64,000 nucleotides of DNA from assembly GCA_030323885.1 (NCBI GenBank), contig CM059194.1:7029686-7093685 (forward strand), given 5' to 3'. Position numbers and translations under genes: made by a program. Origin of the DNA: Branchipolynoe longqiensis (Eukaryota > Annelida > Polychaeta > Phyllodocida > Polynoidae). The notes beneath the pieces were generated by a model, which ran no database searches, was not told the DNA's origin, and saw only the letters and a list, made by a program, of their open reading frames with translations. Numbering within the stretch: the stretch's first letter is position 1; each line of letters opens with the position of its first letter. This document shows positions 55,206 through 64,000 of the stretch, one piece after another.

Positions 55206-56099
55206 TAACTGGGGTTTACCTGAATGTACTGGGGTTGTCATGCCTGTACTGGGGGTTACCTGACTGTACTGGGGATTCCATGTCTGTACTGGGGTTTACC
55301 TGACTGTACTGGGGATTCCATGTCTGTACTGGGGGTTACCTGACTGTACTGGGGATTCCATGTCTGTACTGGGGGTTACCTGACTGTACTGGGGATTCAT
55401 GTCTGTACTGGGGTTACCTGACTGTACTGGGGATTCCATGTCTGTACTGGGGGTTACCTGACTGTACTGGGGATTCCATGTCTGTACTGGGGTTTACCTG
55501 ACTGTACTGGGGATTCCATGTCTGTACTGGGGGTTACCTGACTGTACTGGGGATTCCATGTCTGTACTGGGGGTTACCTGACTGTACTGGGGATTCCATG
55601 TCTGTACTGGGGGTTACCTGACTGTACTGGGGATTCCATGTCTGTACTGGGGGTTACCTGACTGTACTGGGGATTCCATGTCTGTACTGGGGGTTACCTG
55701 ACTGTACTGGGGATTCCATGTCTGTACTGGGGTTTACCTGACTGTACTGGGGATTCCATGTCTGTACTGGGGGTTACCTGACTGTACTGGGGATTCCATG
55801 TCTGTACTGGGGGTTACCTGACTGTACTGGGGATTCCATGTCTGTACTGGGGTTACCCTGACTGGAGGTCCATGTCTGTACTGGGGTTTACCTGACTGTA
55901 CTGGGGATGTCTGTACTGGGGTTACCTGACTGTACTGGGGATTCCATGTCTGTACTGGGGGTTACCTGACTGTACTGGGGATTCCATGTCTGTACTGGGG
56001 GTTACCTGACTGTACTGGGGATTCCATGTCTGTACTGGGGTTTACCTGACTGTACTGGGGATTCCATGTCTGTACTGGGGTTTACCTGACTGTACTGGG
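55206..56099 (+). repeat. 40-bp minisatellite, about 22 units
   Basis: Unit TGTCTGTACTGGGGGTTACC, TGACTGTACTGGGGATTCCA. Most copies are nearly identical, which implies recent homogenisation, with a few shortened units near 55850-55920. Confidence 0.95.
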
Positions 56100-56372
56100 C
56101 AGGGATGAAAGATCTCCGCGATTTCGCAGATTTCCGGAATTTTTCAATCCCGCAGCACCATCAGCGTTTACTAATATGTGGTGCAGACGCTGCAGCACTA
56201 TCAGCGTATACTACTAATGCATGCTTCAAACGGTGCAGCACTATCAACGTATATATCAGTATATATGAAACCCCACTTCCGGAAATTGTCGGCAATTCCC
56301 TGACATTGCGAAACCTATAGGAGAATATCGGCATTTCCGCTTTTTTTCCCCCGGAGACCACTTTCATCCCTG
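56100..56372. mobile_element. CAGGGATGAAAG-type element inside the minisatellite
   Basis: The left end is CAGGGATGAAAGATCTCCGC and the right end is ACCACTTTCATCCCTG. The interior repeats GCAGCACTATCAGCGTATA. It divides homogeneous (left) from diverged (right) minisatellite units. Confidence 0.75.
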
Positions 56373-57085
56373 ACTGTGGTTTCCATATCTGTACTGGGAT
56401 TGTCATGTCTGTACTGGGGTTTACCTGACTATATTGGGGTTTTTATGCCTGTATTGGGGTTTACCTGATTGTACTGGGGTTTACCTGACTGTACTGGGGT
56501 TGTCATGTCTGTGCACTGGGTTTTATCTGACTATATTGGGATTTTCATATCTGTGCACTGGGGTTTACCTGACTGTACTGGGGTTGTCATATCTGTACTG
56601 GGGTTTATCTGACTACTGGGGTTCTCATTTCTGTACTGGGGTTTACCTGCCTGTACTGGGGTTTCCATGTCTGTGCACTGGGTACCTGACTATACTGGGG
56701 TTTTCATATCTACACTGGGGTTTACCTGACTACTGGGGTTTTCATATCTGTATTGGGGTTTACCTGACTGTACTGGGGTTGTCATATCTGTACTGGGGTT
56801 TACCTGACTACTGGGGTTTTCATATCTGTATTGGGGTTTACCTGACTATACTGGGGTTTTCATATCTGTACTGGGGTTTACCTGACTACTGGGGTTTTCA
56901 TATCTGTATTGGGGTTTACCTGACTGGACTGGGGTTTCTATGTCTTACTGGGGTTTACCTTACTGTACTGGTGTTCCCATGTCTGTATTGGGGTTTACCT
57001 GACTGGACCGAGGTTTTCATATCTGCACTGGGGTTTACCTGAATGGACTGGGGTTTCTATGTCTTACTGGGGTCTTACTGGGGTT
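56373..57085 (+). repeat. Diverged continuation of the 40-bp minisatellite
   Basis: Units of 33-45 bp such as CTGTACTGGGGTTTACCTGA, CTACTGGGGTTTTCATAT. The 202-codon frame 56434-57042 (LGFSYLYWGLPDYWG repeats) is a by-product of the array: its unit length is a multiple of three in places, it has no other support and its start is arbitrary. Confidence 0.9.
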
Positions 57086-57153
57086 TGGCAGAGGTGATGG
57101 CATGGGGAATCTCCCTTGAGGTTCAGCCTATTAGAAACCTATGTGGTGGCTAA

Positions 57154-57410
57154 TTTGTTTGTTTGTTGGGGTTTTACATCCTGGCAACATCTAAGGTCAT
57201 ATCAGGGCGGGTATTGACTTGTGACAGCGCACTCAGTCACATTATCATAATATTGAGCAAACCAGTCCTTGCCCTATCCTAGTAATGCCGATCATCTGGC
57301 TAGGTAGCAACAAGTATCGATTTTGTAAGTCATCAGTTTGATTCGACTGGGGTTGAAACTCCCAACCTTCCGCACGGGAAGCCTGTGGCTGATTCGGCCA
57401 ACACGTCCTG
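57154..57410 (-). mobile_element. SINE family 1, internally shortened
   Basis: Inverted tail TTGTTTGTTTGTTGGGGTTT to inverted head GATTCGGCCAACACG; the middle ~70 bp (GACTTTATAGTGCTGCC region) is missing. Confidence 0.8.
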
Positions 57411-57714
57411 TGGCTAATTTGCAGTACCGTCCCACCTCCTTGCACTCTCTCGCCCCCCCCCCCTCCTCCACCCCCACACATGTTCAATAAACCCTGAAAT
57501 AACTGGTCACATAAATGAGCTGAGGTGCACTAAGTCAACGTGTAGGCTGAAAGATCTGCGTTTTTCACAATTCACCCCCCCCCCCCCCATGAAGAAGTGG
57601 ACAGTCCTTAGGGCTGAAAGAGAATTGTTGAAAATTCACTAAGTCAGATTTCCGCTTATTTTGTCAGATGTTAATAGAGTGTAAAACCCCAATTATGCAC
57701 CCACTCATGCGACC

Positions 57715-58055
57715 CAAACGGGATGGCCGAATGAGTTGAACATCCGTCCACCGTTTTGGTAAATCGTGGGATTCAAACACTTTGGTTCAAACCAATATCG
57801 AGTCAAACCAATGATTTAAAAATTTATACTTGTCGCTTCCTAGCCAGCTGCTCGGCATTATTAGGATAGGGCAAGGACTGGTTGGCTCAGTGTCAGGATA
57901 ATGTGACTGAGTGGGATGTTAGGTCATAGTTCAGGCATCCTGGTCTCCCAGTGGGGCAGCACTATAAGGTCACCATTAGTGTGCAGTCACAAGTCGGTGC
58001 CTGTCCTGATATGACCTTAGATGTTACCAGGATGTAAAACTCCAAAAACCAACCA
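57715..58055 (+). mobile_element. SINE family 1, full length
   Basis: Head AAACGGGATGGCCGAATGAG, degraded B box, body and CTCCAAAAACCAACCA tail. A similar ~35-bp segment (TAGAGTGTAAA, then CACCCACTCATGC) occurs on both sides, at 57675-57707 and 58064-58098. Confidence 0.85.
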
Positions 58056-58274
58056 TTGTTGATAGAGTGTAAAGCACCAACCAGTCACCCACTCATGCTG
58101 GTAAATGTGAACATTATGGAACTTGTCACATGACCTAATTAGCCTCCTATAATGATGAGCCTTACCCTGTCAACTCATAGCTGGTCGCCACACCGCTGTC
58201 CGCTTACTGTTGCAAGTTCTTCGAATAGACCTTTTTCGCTTTGCATGCATATTGATTTACTAAGCAGTGTATTG

Positions 58275-58530
58275 GTTCTTCCGAGTGCCGTCAGAGGGAA
58301 ACTTGGCGGTGGAAATCCTCTAAGACCGTTTGCACAAACTTTGTCAACACTGAGCTGTTACCCAGAATAGTAGTTCGCCCCACTGCTGTCAGAGGGAAGC
58401 TTCGTGGTGGAAATCCTCTATAAGACCCTTTCCACATGGCATTATAAATACCAATCCATTACCACAACATTCGTTCTTCCCACTTCCGTCAGAGGACAGC
58501 TTGGTGGTGGAGGCTGCCTTCTTGAATATA
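58275..58530 (+). repeat. ~112-bp tandem repeat, 2.3 copies
   Basis: CCGTCAGAGGGAAACTTGGC, then GGTGGAAATCCTCTAAGACC. Related copies start near 58283, 58385 and 58485. Confidence 0.7.
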
Positions 58531-58984
58531 TCGAAGCTGGGTTCTTACAGCGCGTTGATGTAAGTAAGACTCTAAGTAGGTCATATCCTTCTAAGTAGGT
58601 CAGTGCTGAGCAGCTCATAGCCTTACGCACATTAACATGGCGACCATTGCTACTTAGGTAACTCAGGAGCGTAACTTGGCGGTAATTAGCGCTAATTGGC
58701 GCTAATTACCGCGAGCAGCGCCCAAAACACTAGATGAGCGTGTACCCAACCTCGTTCTGGGAATCTGGGTCACGTGACGTCCTGTGTGGAACACACTGCA
58801 CAAAGTAATCACCCACAATATCCCACCAGTTAAGCTCCGGTCACACTAAGGCTTGCGATTACTTTGGACCACAGACACAGCGGCACTAAATCTTGCGATC
58901 AAAGCAACCTATGAAAATGGTCGCCGACCTCCGGGCTACCATTTTGGTAGCACGGTTCTTAGTGCAGTAGTTGTAACCTCCTTG

Positions 58985-59640
58985 TGAACAGGTACCATTA
59001 TCCCTGAGATAACCTAGTCTGCGACATTGTCCACCTCGTGAACTGACCACTGCTATTTGTACCAGCTAATCGGAAGTTGTGCTAATCGTAAGTAGTGCTA
59101 GCCATGAGATAACCTAGTCCATGACACTGTGTACCTGCTATTTGTACCAGCTAATCGGAAGTAGTGCTAACCATGAGATAACCTAGTTCATGACACTGTG
59201 TATATAGTGAACTGACCTGCTATTTGTACCAGCTAATCGGAAGTAGTGCTAACCATGAGATAACCTAGTTCATGACACTGTGTATATAGTGAACTGACCA
59301 CCGCTATTTGTACCAGCTAACCGTGAGATAACCTAGTCCATGACACCGTCCATCTGGTGAATCAGTGCAGTTATTTGTACCAGCTAACCGGAAGTAGTGC
59401 TTAGCCATGTGAGAACCTAGTCTGCGACATTGTCCACATGGTGAATCAGCGCTTATTTGTATCCGCAACTGGAAGTAGTGCTAGCCGTAAGAGAACCTAA
59501 TCCGCGACATTATCCACCTCCTGAACTGACTATTTCTATTTGTACCAGGTAACCGGAAGTAGTGCTAACCAGTAGAGAACCTAGTATGTGACACTGTCAT
59601 CCCTATTTGTACCAGCTAACAGGATTTAATGGAATTCTTG
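58985..59640 (+). repeat. ~85-100-bp tandem repeat, about 7 units
   Basis: Units contain GAGATAACCTAGTCCATGAC, ACTGTGTATATAGTGAACTG, TATTTGTACCAGCTAATCGG and AAGTAGTGCTAACC. Moderately diverged. A CGGTCACACTAAGGCTTGCG end at 58837 suggests another GTCACACT-type element just upstream. Confidence 0.85.
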
Positions 59641-59849
59641 ATAGAATCTAGCGCAGAACAACATGGTAGCCCCCCCCTCCCATTTGTACCGAATAACCGG
59701 AAATTGATCATGGCCTGTTCAATGGGGGTCATATAGTGGTTAAACATATCGACTAAAAGATGACATTAAAAAAATATTACATTTAGTCAAACAGGCAAAA
59801 ATAGAGCACAGGTATGTATGCCAAAAGAGCGTACTCATAGAGCATCTGT

Positions 59850-60140
59850 TTGTTTGTTGTTGTTTTATGTCCTAGCAACGTCTAAGGTCATATCAGGATG
59901 GGTACCGACTTGTGACAGTCCACACTCATTGCGACTTTATAGTGCTGCCCCACTGGGAGACCAGGCCGCCAGCACCATGACCTGATATCCCACTCAGTCA
60001 CATTATCCTGACACTGATCCAACCAGTCCTTGCCCTATCCTAATAAGCCTGGCTAGGAAGCGACAAGTATCAATTTTTAAGTCATTGGTTTGACTCGACC
60101 AGGGTTCGAGCCCATGATCCCATGGTCTACCAACACATAT
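59850..60140 (-). mobile_element. SINE family 1 with 9-bp target duplication
   Basis: Minus-strand copy, slightly 5'-truncated at the head. AGCATCTGT is duplicated at 59841-59849 and 60141-60149. Confidence 0.88.
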
Positions 60141-60254
60141 AGCATCTGTATTCTCCAAATGTATGAACAAAAACAAAAATCTAAGATGGAATTACAAATA
60201 GTTCTAAATAGTAAAACATCATGGAAAATATGCAACATCAGGTATGTGTGTTAA

Positions 60255-60530
60255 TAATAAATAGCCCACATCCAGCCTGTTGCTCCCTGGTTTGTATGTG
60301 AAGAGCACGCGGAATAATGACGACCAAGCAGAAACGTATGCTTGCCATGTTTATTCAATATCTCTGCTCACCGCAGCATCACAGAACCAAGTGACCCGCT
60401 CCCTGGCTAGTCAGGTCGCGGGTAACCTCTCATGATAGGGGGAGCTGCTAGCCGGACACAGTAGAGGCAGTGCACATGGGGACCTGCCCACTGGCTAGCG
60501 TGCCACCACCTTGTAAAAATATACAGATTT
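60255..60530 (-). mobile_element. Possible solo LTR
   Basis: On the minus strand this segment has GC-rich sequence followed by GAATAAACATGGC, a plausible polyadenylation signal, and then ~70 bp more, like the R-U5 part of an LTR. Ends are not certain and no partner LTR is visible. Confidence 0.3.
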
Positions 60531-61099
60531 TCGGTTTAGAATTGTATATTGGTAGACAGCATTATTATTCTTGGGTGATGGAGTGTGGAGGATGTTATGT
60601 AAACTAAAAGTAATAATATCCCACTCCCATTATGACATGATATAAGCTATGTGAAATATATGTTCATACATGATGCCTAAGATTAATGAAGAGATGTTCC
60701 TAAATAAGAGACAGTACATGAGTGTTGAAATACTTCTCAATGCATTCATAAAGAGTGCAATTGGAGAAAAGACCATTTTAACAGAGATCTATTGTAACTG
60801 TTTGCAGCTACCTGTCCCTACATGACCACTGGGTGGGCCCACCAGCCTAATCTGCATATACACACAGGGCACCACCTGCAGCTTGGTTGAGTGACAGCCA
60901 CCCCTACTGGGGGGGGGGGGTGCCACCCACCCAGACTGTGGAGGTGCCTGATTGGCTGGCTGAGGACTGCCCAGTCACCCACTTCCCATTGGCCCTCTGA
61001 CCACACTAGCCTCAAACCAAGATCATATTTTCTAGGCTCTGCTCCAGACCCCCTGGAGAGAGATCACTCTACTCCTGGCTCTTGAGTGAGACACACCTA

Positions 61100-61400
61100 C
61101 TCTTGAGCAGGAACCCCAGACACTCTGTCTGATGCTGGCAAAATTCCTATATTCTAATTAAGTGGAACACAGCCATAGGACTCCTGTCCCATGGGCTGAT
61201 ATCTTGTGTGGCTAGAAGGTAAGGGGAGTGGATGATAGGTCACTGGTAGGTGGACAGAAGTCAGTGTTAATAAAGCACAACTTCCCCACTGTTTATCTGA
61301 GTGACTTGTCTTCATTCTTCTTTAATATTGGTTAAATGGGCTAACAGATAAGAGTTATGAAGGGGAGAGTTTTGTCATATTATCTGGTGTCCAAAACGTG
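61100..61400 (+). mobile_element. Possible LTR 3' part plus primer binding site
   Basis: AATAAAGCACAACTTCCCC (about 61269) followed by ~110 bp and then TGGTGTCCAAAACGTGGCC near 61384, a sequence that looks like a retrotransposon primer binding site. The left edge is uncertain and no gag frame follows. Confidence 0.35.
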
Positions 61401-61689
61401 GCCGGGCATCCAGTAATAGTACAACCTGATGCAGAAGAACTGCGACACTAGACAGCATAGTCTCTGCTGTCACTGCATGGTGGTGGTGGAGCTCATGGAG
61501 CGACTACCACATAGGTAACACAGGAAATGCATAGAATCCCATTGCAGCGCCGTAGTGGCGACCTCTAGCGGATTGTTAGGTAGCGCACTGTTGCAGTGTT
61601 GAGGGGTGTTGTGAAGGGATTGAGCATTTCCAGTTATTTCACAATATTGCTTGTAATTAAGTCACACAGTTTATGGTAACTAGAAATTT

Positions 61690-61850
61690 CACATGGCAGA
61701 GTGAAGGAGGCAGGGGAAGAAAACAAGGCGGACAAAGGAAGAGGTGGGAAGACAACATCAGGGAATGGAATTTGGCCGGTCCCAGAGGACAGTGGAGAAC
61801 AGAAAACTGGAGAGAACTGGTTGCAAAGTCATATGTGGTGTCCTAATGAT
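61690..61850 (+). pseudogene. Non-LTR retrotransposon ORF2 C-terminal end
   Basis: Frame reading QGGQRKRWEDNIREWN, then LVAKSYVVS and stops, matches the common LINE ORF2 ending 'GGxxKRWxDNIxEW'. A family different from 32345. Followed at once by repeat E, which could be its 3' region. Confidence 0.75.
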
Positions 61851-61854
61851 CATC

Positions 61855-62060
61855 ATGGATAACAGCTGGTTCATCAAAGGCTGCTGTATGTGCTGTCCTG
61901 TCTGTGGGGAAAGTGCATATAACGACCCCTTGCTGCTTATCGGAAAGAGTAGCCTATGTATCGGCAGCGCATTACCTCCAAACAAATGTCAGAATGACCA
62001 TATGGTTGAAGTATATAAATCAATGTGCTCTGGAGGTGTTGTTAAATAAAACAGGCGTTA
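61855..62060 (+). repeat. Dispersed repeat E, best copy
   Basis: GGTTCATCAAAGGCTGCTGT, ATGTGCTGTCCTGTCTGTGG, TTGCTGCTTATCGGAAAGAG, then AATGTGCTCTGGAGGTGTTG and TTAAATAAAACA. Three copies in this window. Confidence 0.7.
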
Positions 62061-62344
62061 CTTTTGAACATCTCATTCGCTGCTGACACCAATTATAACT
62101 ACAAAGGCAATACTGTACTATTAGCCCGATTTGTCGTCGAATAGTTAGTGATGCTGGCCATGCAATTACGTGTAATTGTAATTACTTGTGTGCGGATGGA
62201 GACGGAGCGGGACTTGTGGGATCTTGGGGCTTCATGACCTCTGCCAATGACCTCTGTGACCTTTGGTTGGGAGGCGTAGGAGTCAAAGGTCACGACCTAC
62301 TATGATGTGGCCGTCTCCGGGAGTGGGTCGGCTAATTTATTTGG

Positions 62345-62770
62345 TTGTGTAAGGCTAGGTCATTTTATTGTGTAAGAAACATGGCTGCTTAAGTTATTTG
62401 ATTGTGTTAGAAATGAGGATTGGCTAGGATTGTGAAATGGGCAGGGGTTAGGTAGGTTATTTGATTGTGTTAGAAATGAGGATAGGCTAGGATTGTGAAA
62501 TGGGCAGGGATTAGTTAGGTTATTTGATTGTGTAAGAAATGAGGATTGGCTAGGATTGTGAAATGGGCAGGGATTAGTTAGGTTATTTGATTGTGTTGAG
62601 GGCATGTGTTATTTCAATTATTTGATTGATTGCGGAAGGAATGGTGATTAGATAGATTATTTGATTGTGTAAGGGGCTTGGATTGGCTAGGTTATTTGAT
62701 TGTGTAAGGGAATGTATTGGCTAGGTTATTTGTTTATGTAACTATTGTAAGGGGTTTGGATTGGATAGGT
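62345..62770 (+). repeat. ~66-bp tandem repeat with shortened copies
   Basis: Unit with GGTTATTTGATTGTGTAAGA, AATGAGGATTGGCTAGGATT and GTGAAATGGGCAGGGATTAG; three good units, then several shortened ones of ~35-45 bp. Confidence 0.85.
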
Positions 62771-62821
62771 TCTGTTGTGGCATGGATTAGCGAGGTTATT
62801 TAAGCTTTAAGGGGATTTAAG

Positions 62822-63136
62822 CCTGGTACACACCTCCCATATACGATTCATGTGCTAAAACTGACTGCCCGACGCGACCCGCCACAACCCGACCCGTCCC
62901 GTTTCCCGACTAATTCCCAGTACACACCTCCCATATAAAACCTAAAACTGCCCGATTCATTTTTCGAATCTTATAAGATTCCAGTCTTAAGCCCTAAAAC
63001 TGAGTTTTAAGTCGCGAATCGGAAGGCTCAGGTGTGTTAGGGGGTCACACACCTAAAGACTGAAACCGACTAAAACTCAAACTTAGTCGCAAAACGGGCA
63101 GTTTTAGGTTTTATACAGGAGGTGTGTACCGGGCAT
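62822..63136. mobile_element. TIR element, GGTACACACCTCC ends
   Basis: The left end is GCCTGGTACACACCTCCCAT and the right end, inverted, is ATGCCCGGTACACACCTCCT. Subterminal CCTAAAACTG and its inverse recur. No coding capacity. Confidence 0.7.
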
Positions 63137-63399
63137 TAATTGACTAGGTTAGACTTTTACCACTACATGTTTGAGACATTGACTGTTTTGAAGAAAAGGG
63201 GGGGGGGGGGAACAGATATTTGTTTAACGGTGCAGGATACCTCATTATTAACTTAATGCTAATTAGCATATATTGAATACCATATTTGCCATTTCAATTA
63301 TCTCTGAAATGGATAAGCGGATTTGTGAGACTCAAAAACCTGAGAGATTGATTAGTGAACCGTAAATGCCACATACACAGGGAGGCGTGGGTAGGTGGA

Positions 63400-63640
63400 T
63401 TGCTCGAGTCAAACCAATGACTTAAACATCTATACTTTGTCGCTTCCTAGCCAGGCGCTCGGCATTATTAGGATAGGACAGGTGTCAGGATAATGTGACT
63501 GAGTGTGATGTTGTGTCATGGTGCTGGTGGCCTGGTCTCCCAGTGGGGCAACAATATGAAGTCGCCATGAGTGCACTGTCACAAGTCGATACTTGTCCTG
63601 ATATGACCTTAGATGTTGCCAGGACGTAAAACTGCCAACG
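63400..63640 (+). mobile_element. SINE family 1, 5'-truncated
   Basis: Starts at CTCGAGTCAAACCAATGACT, lacks the tRNA head and ~20 bp of body near 63480, and ends GATGTTGCCAGGACGTAAAA. Confidence 0.85.
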
Positions 63641-64000
63641 ACAACTACTCAGGGTGCTGGTATTTAAGGTTCGCTGTGGCTATTGTGGCGGGAGCGTCCT
63701 TGACCTTTGTCTACCGTGTGTTGACATTAATTATTGTTTCTGCAAAAAGAGGAGAAAAAGGGAAGATAATTTAGGCTGCCAGTATTAGTATTCACGGTAA
63801 GGTGTGGCGCATGCGCGTGCGTTTTGAAGCTCGTGTCCGAGTGTGATTGCTCATGCGTGGTCAGGATCGGCTGTTCACGTCTGTCTTCTTTCTGGTGAAT
63901 ACAATGTTTGCCTGCTTCGGTATTATTACTCAGGTTGTAAATGTGTCATACACTGGTTCTATTAATATTATGTAGTGCCTTCTACCATCTCCTGAGTAAG

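Noticed and set aside
56434..57042. 202-codon aromatic-rich repetitive frame resembling a membrane protein
   Set aside because: It is the translated 40-bp minisatellite; adjacent units break the frame and there is no conserved sequence outside the repeats.
61744..62049. 101-codon plus-strand frame
   Set aside because: Out of frame with the LINE ORF2 end (which reads one frame over) and continues into repeat E.

Overview
This window is animal nuclear DNA: genes are split by GT-AG introns, three recognisable metazoan genes are present, and most of the rest is transposable-element debris and minisatellites. The best guess is a marine lophotrochozoan, probably a mollusc. That rests on the abundance of tRNA-derived SINEs, on dispersed repeats with a (CAAT)n tail that resemble ones common in mollusc genomes as I remember them, and on K02A2.6-type Gypsy and DIRS-like retroelements. 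It is an inference, not a proof.

Genes, all on the + strand. (1) The last two coding exons of an RBCK1/HOIL-1L-type RBR ubiquitin ligase (2664-2807 and 4386-4469); they splice in frame and end in the family's Cys/His-rich tail. (2) A complete-looking small three-exon gene (17447-17500, 18356-18407, 20081-20700) for a 241-residue DnaQ/DEDD-fold protein of the PML-exon-9-like exonuclease type, in which most catalytic positions look substituted. (3) The first coding exon of a Spire-type actin nucleator (29362-29581) with the start of its KIND domain, behind a GC-rich putative promoter. Its downstream exons were not found in the remaining 34 kb.

Retroelements. 10110-12762 is the 5' end of a Gypsy-like LTR element (LTR, primer binding site, gag). 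13103-15091 is a second, internally deleted Gypsy element (zinc knuckles, broken protease, integrase tail, 3' LTR). 52690-54430 is a decayed DIRS-like element. Several LINE 3' ends occur (23.4, 32.4, 34.7, 46.2, 55.1 and 61.7 kb). The dominant repeat is a ~330-bp tRNA-derived SINE with more than 20 full or partial copies, three of them with 9-bp target duplications. Two other tRNA-derived SINE families are present.

DNA elements. Many non-autonomous elements with terminal inverted repeats (TIRs) are visible: pogo-like, several hAT-like, a family with 7-bp target duplications, a set sharing GTCACACT-type ends, and a TTGCATAGTCCGATG-ended family (repeat B). They are often nested inside each other and inside SINEs.

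Tandem arrays. A 54-bp satellite of about 40 units fills 37216-39390 and resembles an internal piece of repeat B. Minisatellites with units of roughly 18-112 bp are concentrated between 48.9 and 62.8 kb.

Regions not listed (for example 6.7-7.6, 21.8-23.0, 30.6-32.0, 33.4-33.8, 46.8-47.9 and 63.6-64.0 kb) hold AT-rich non-coding sequence in which I see nothing I can name, apart from items entered below.
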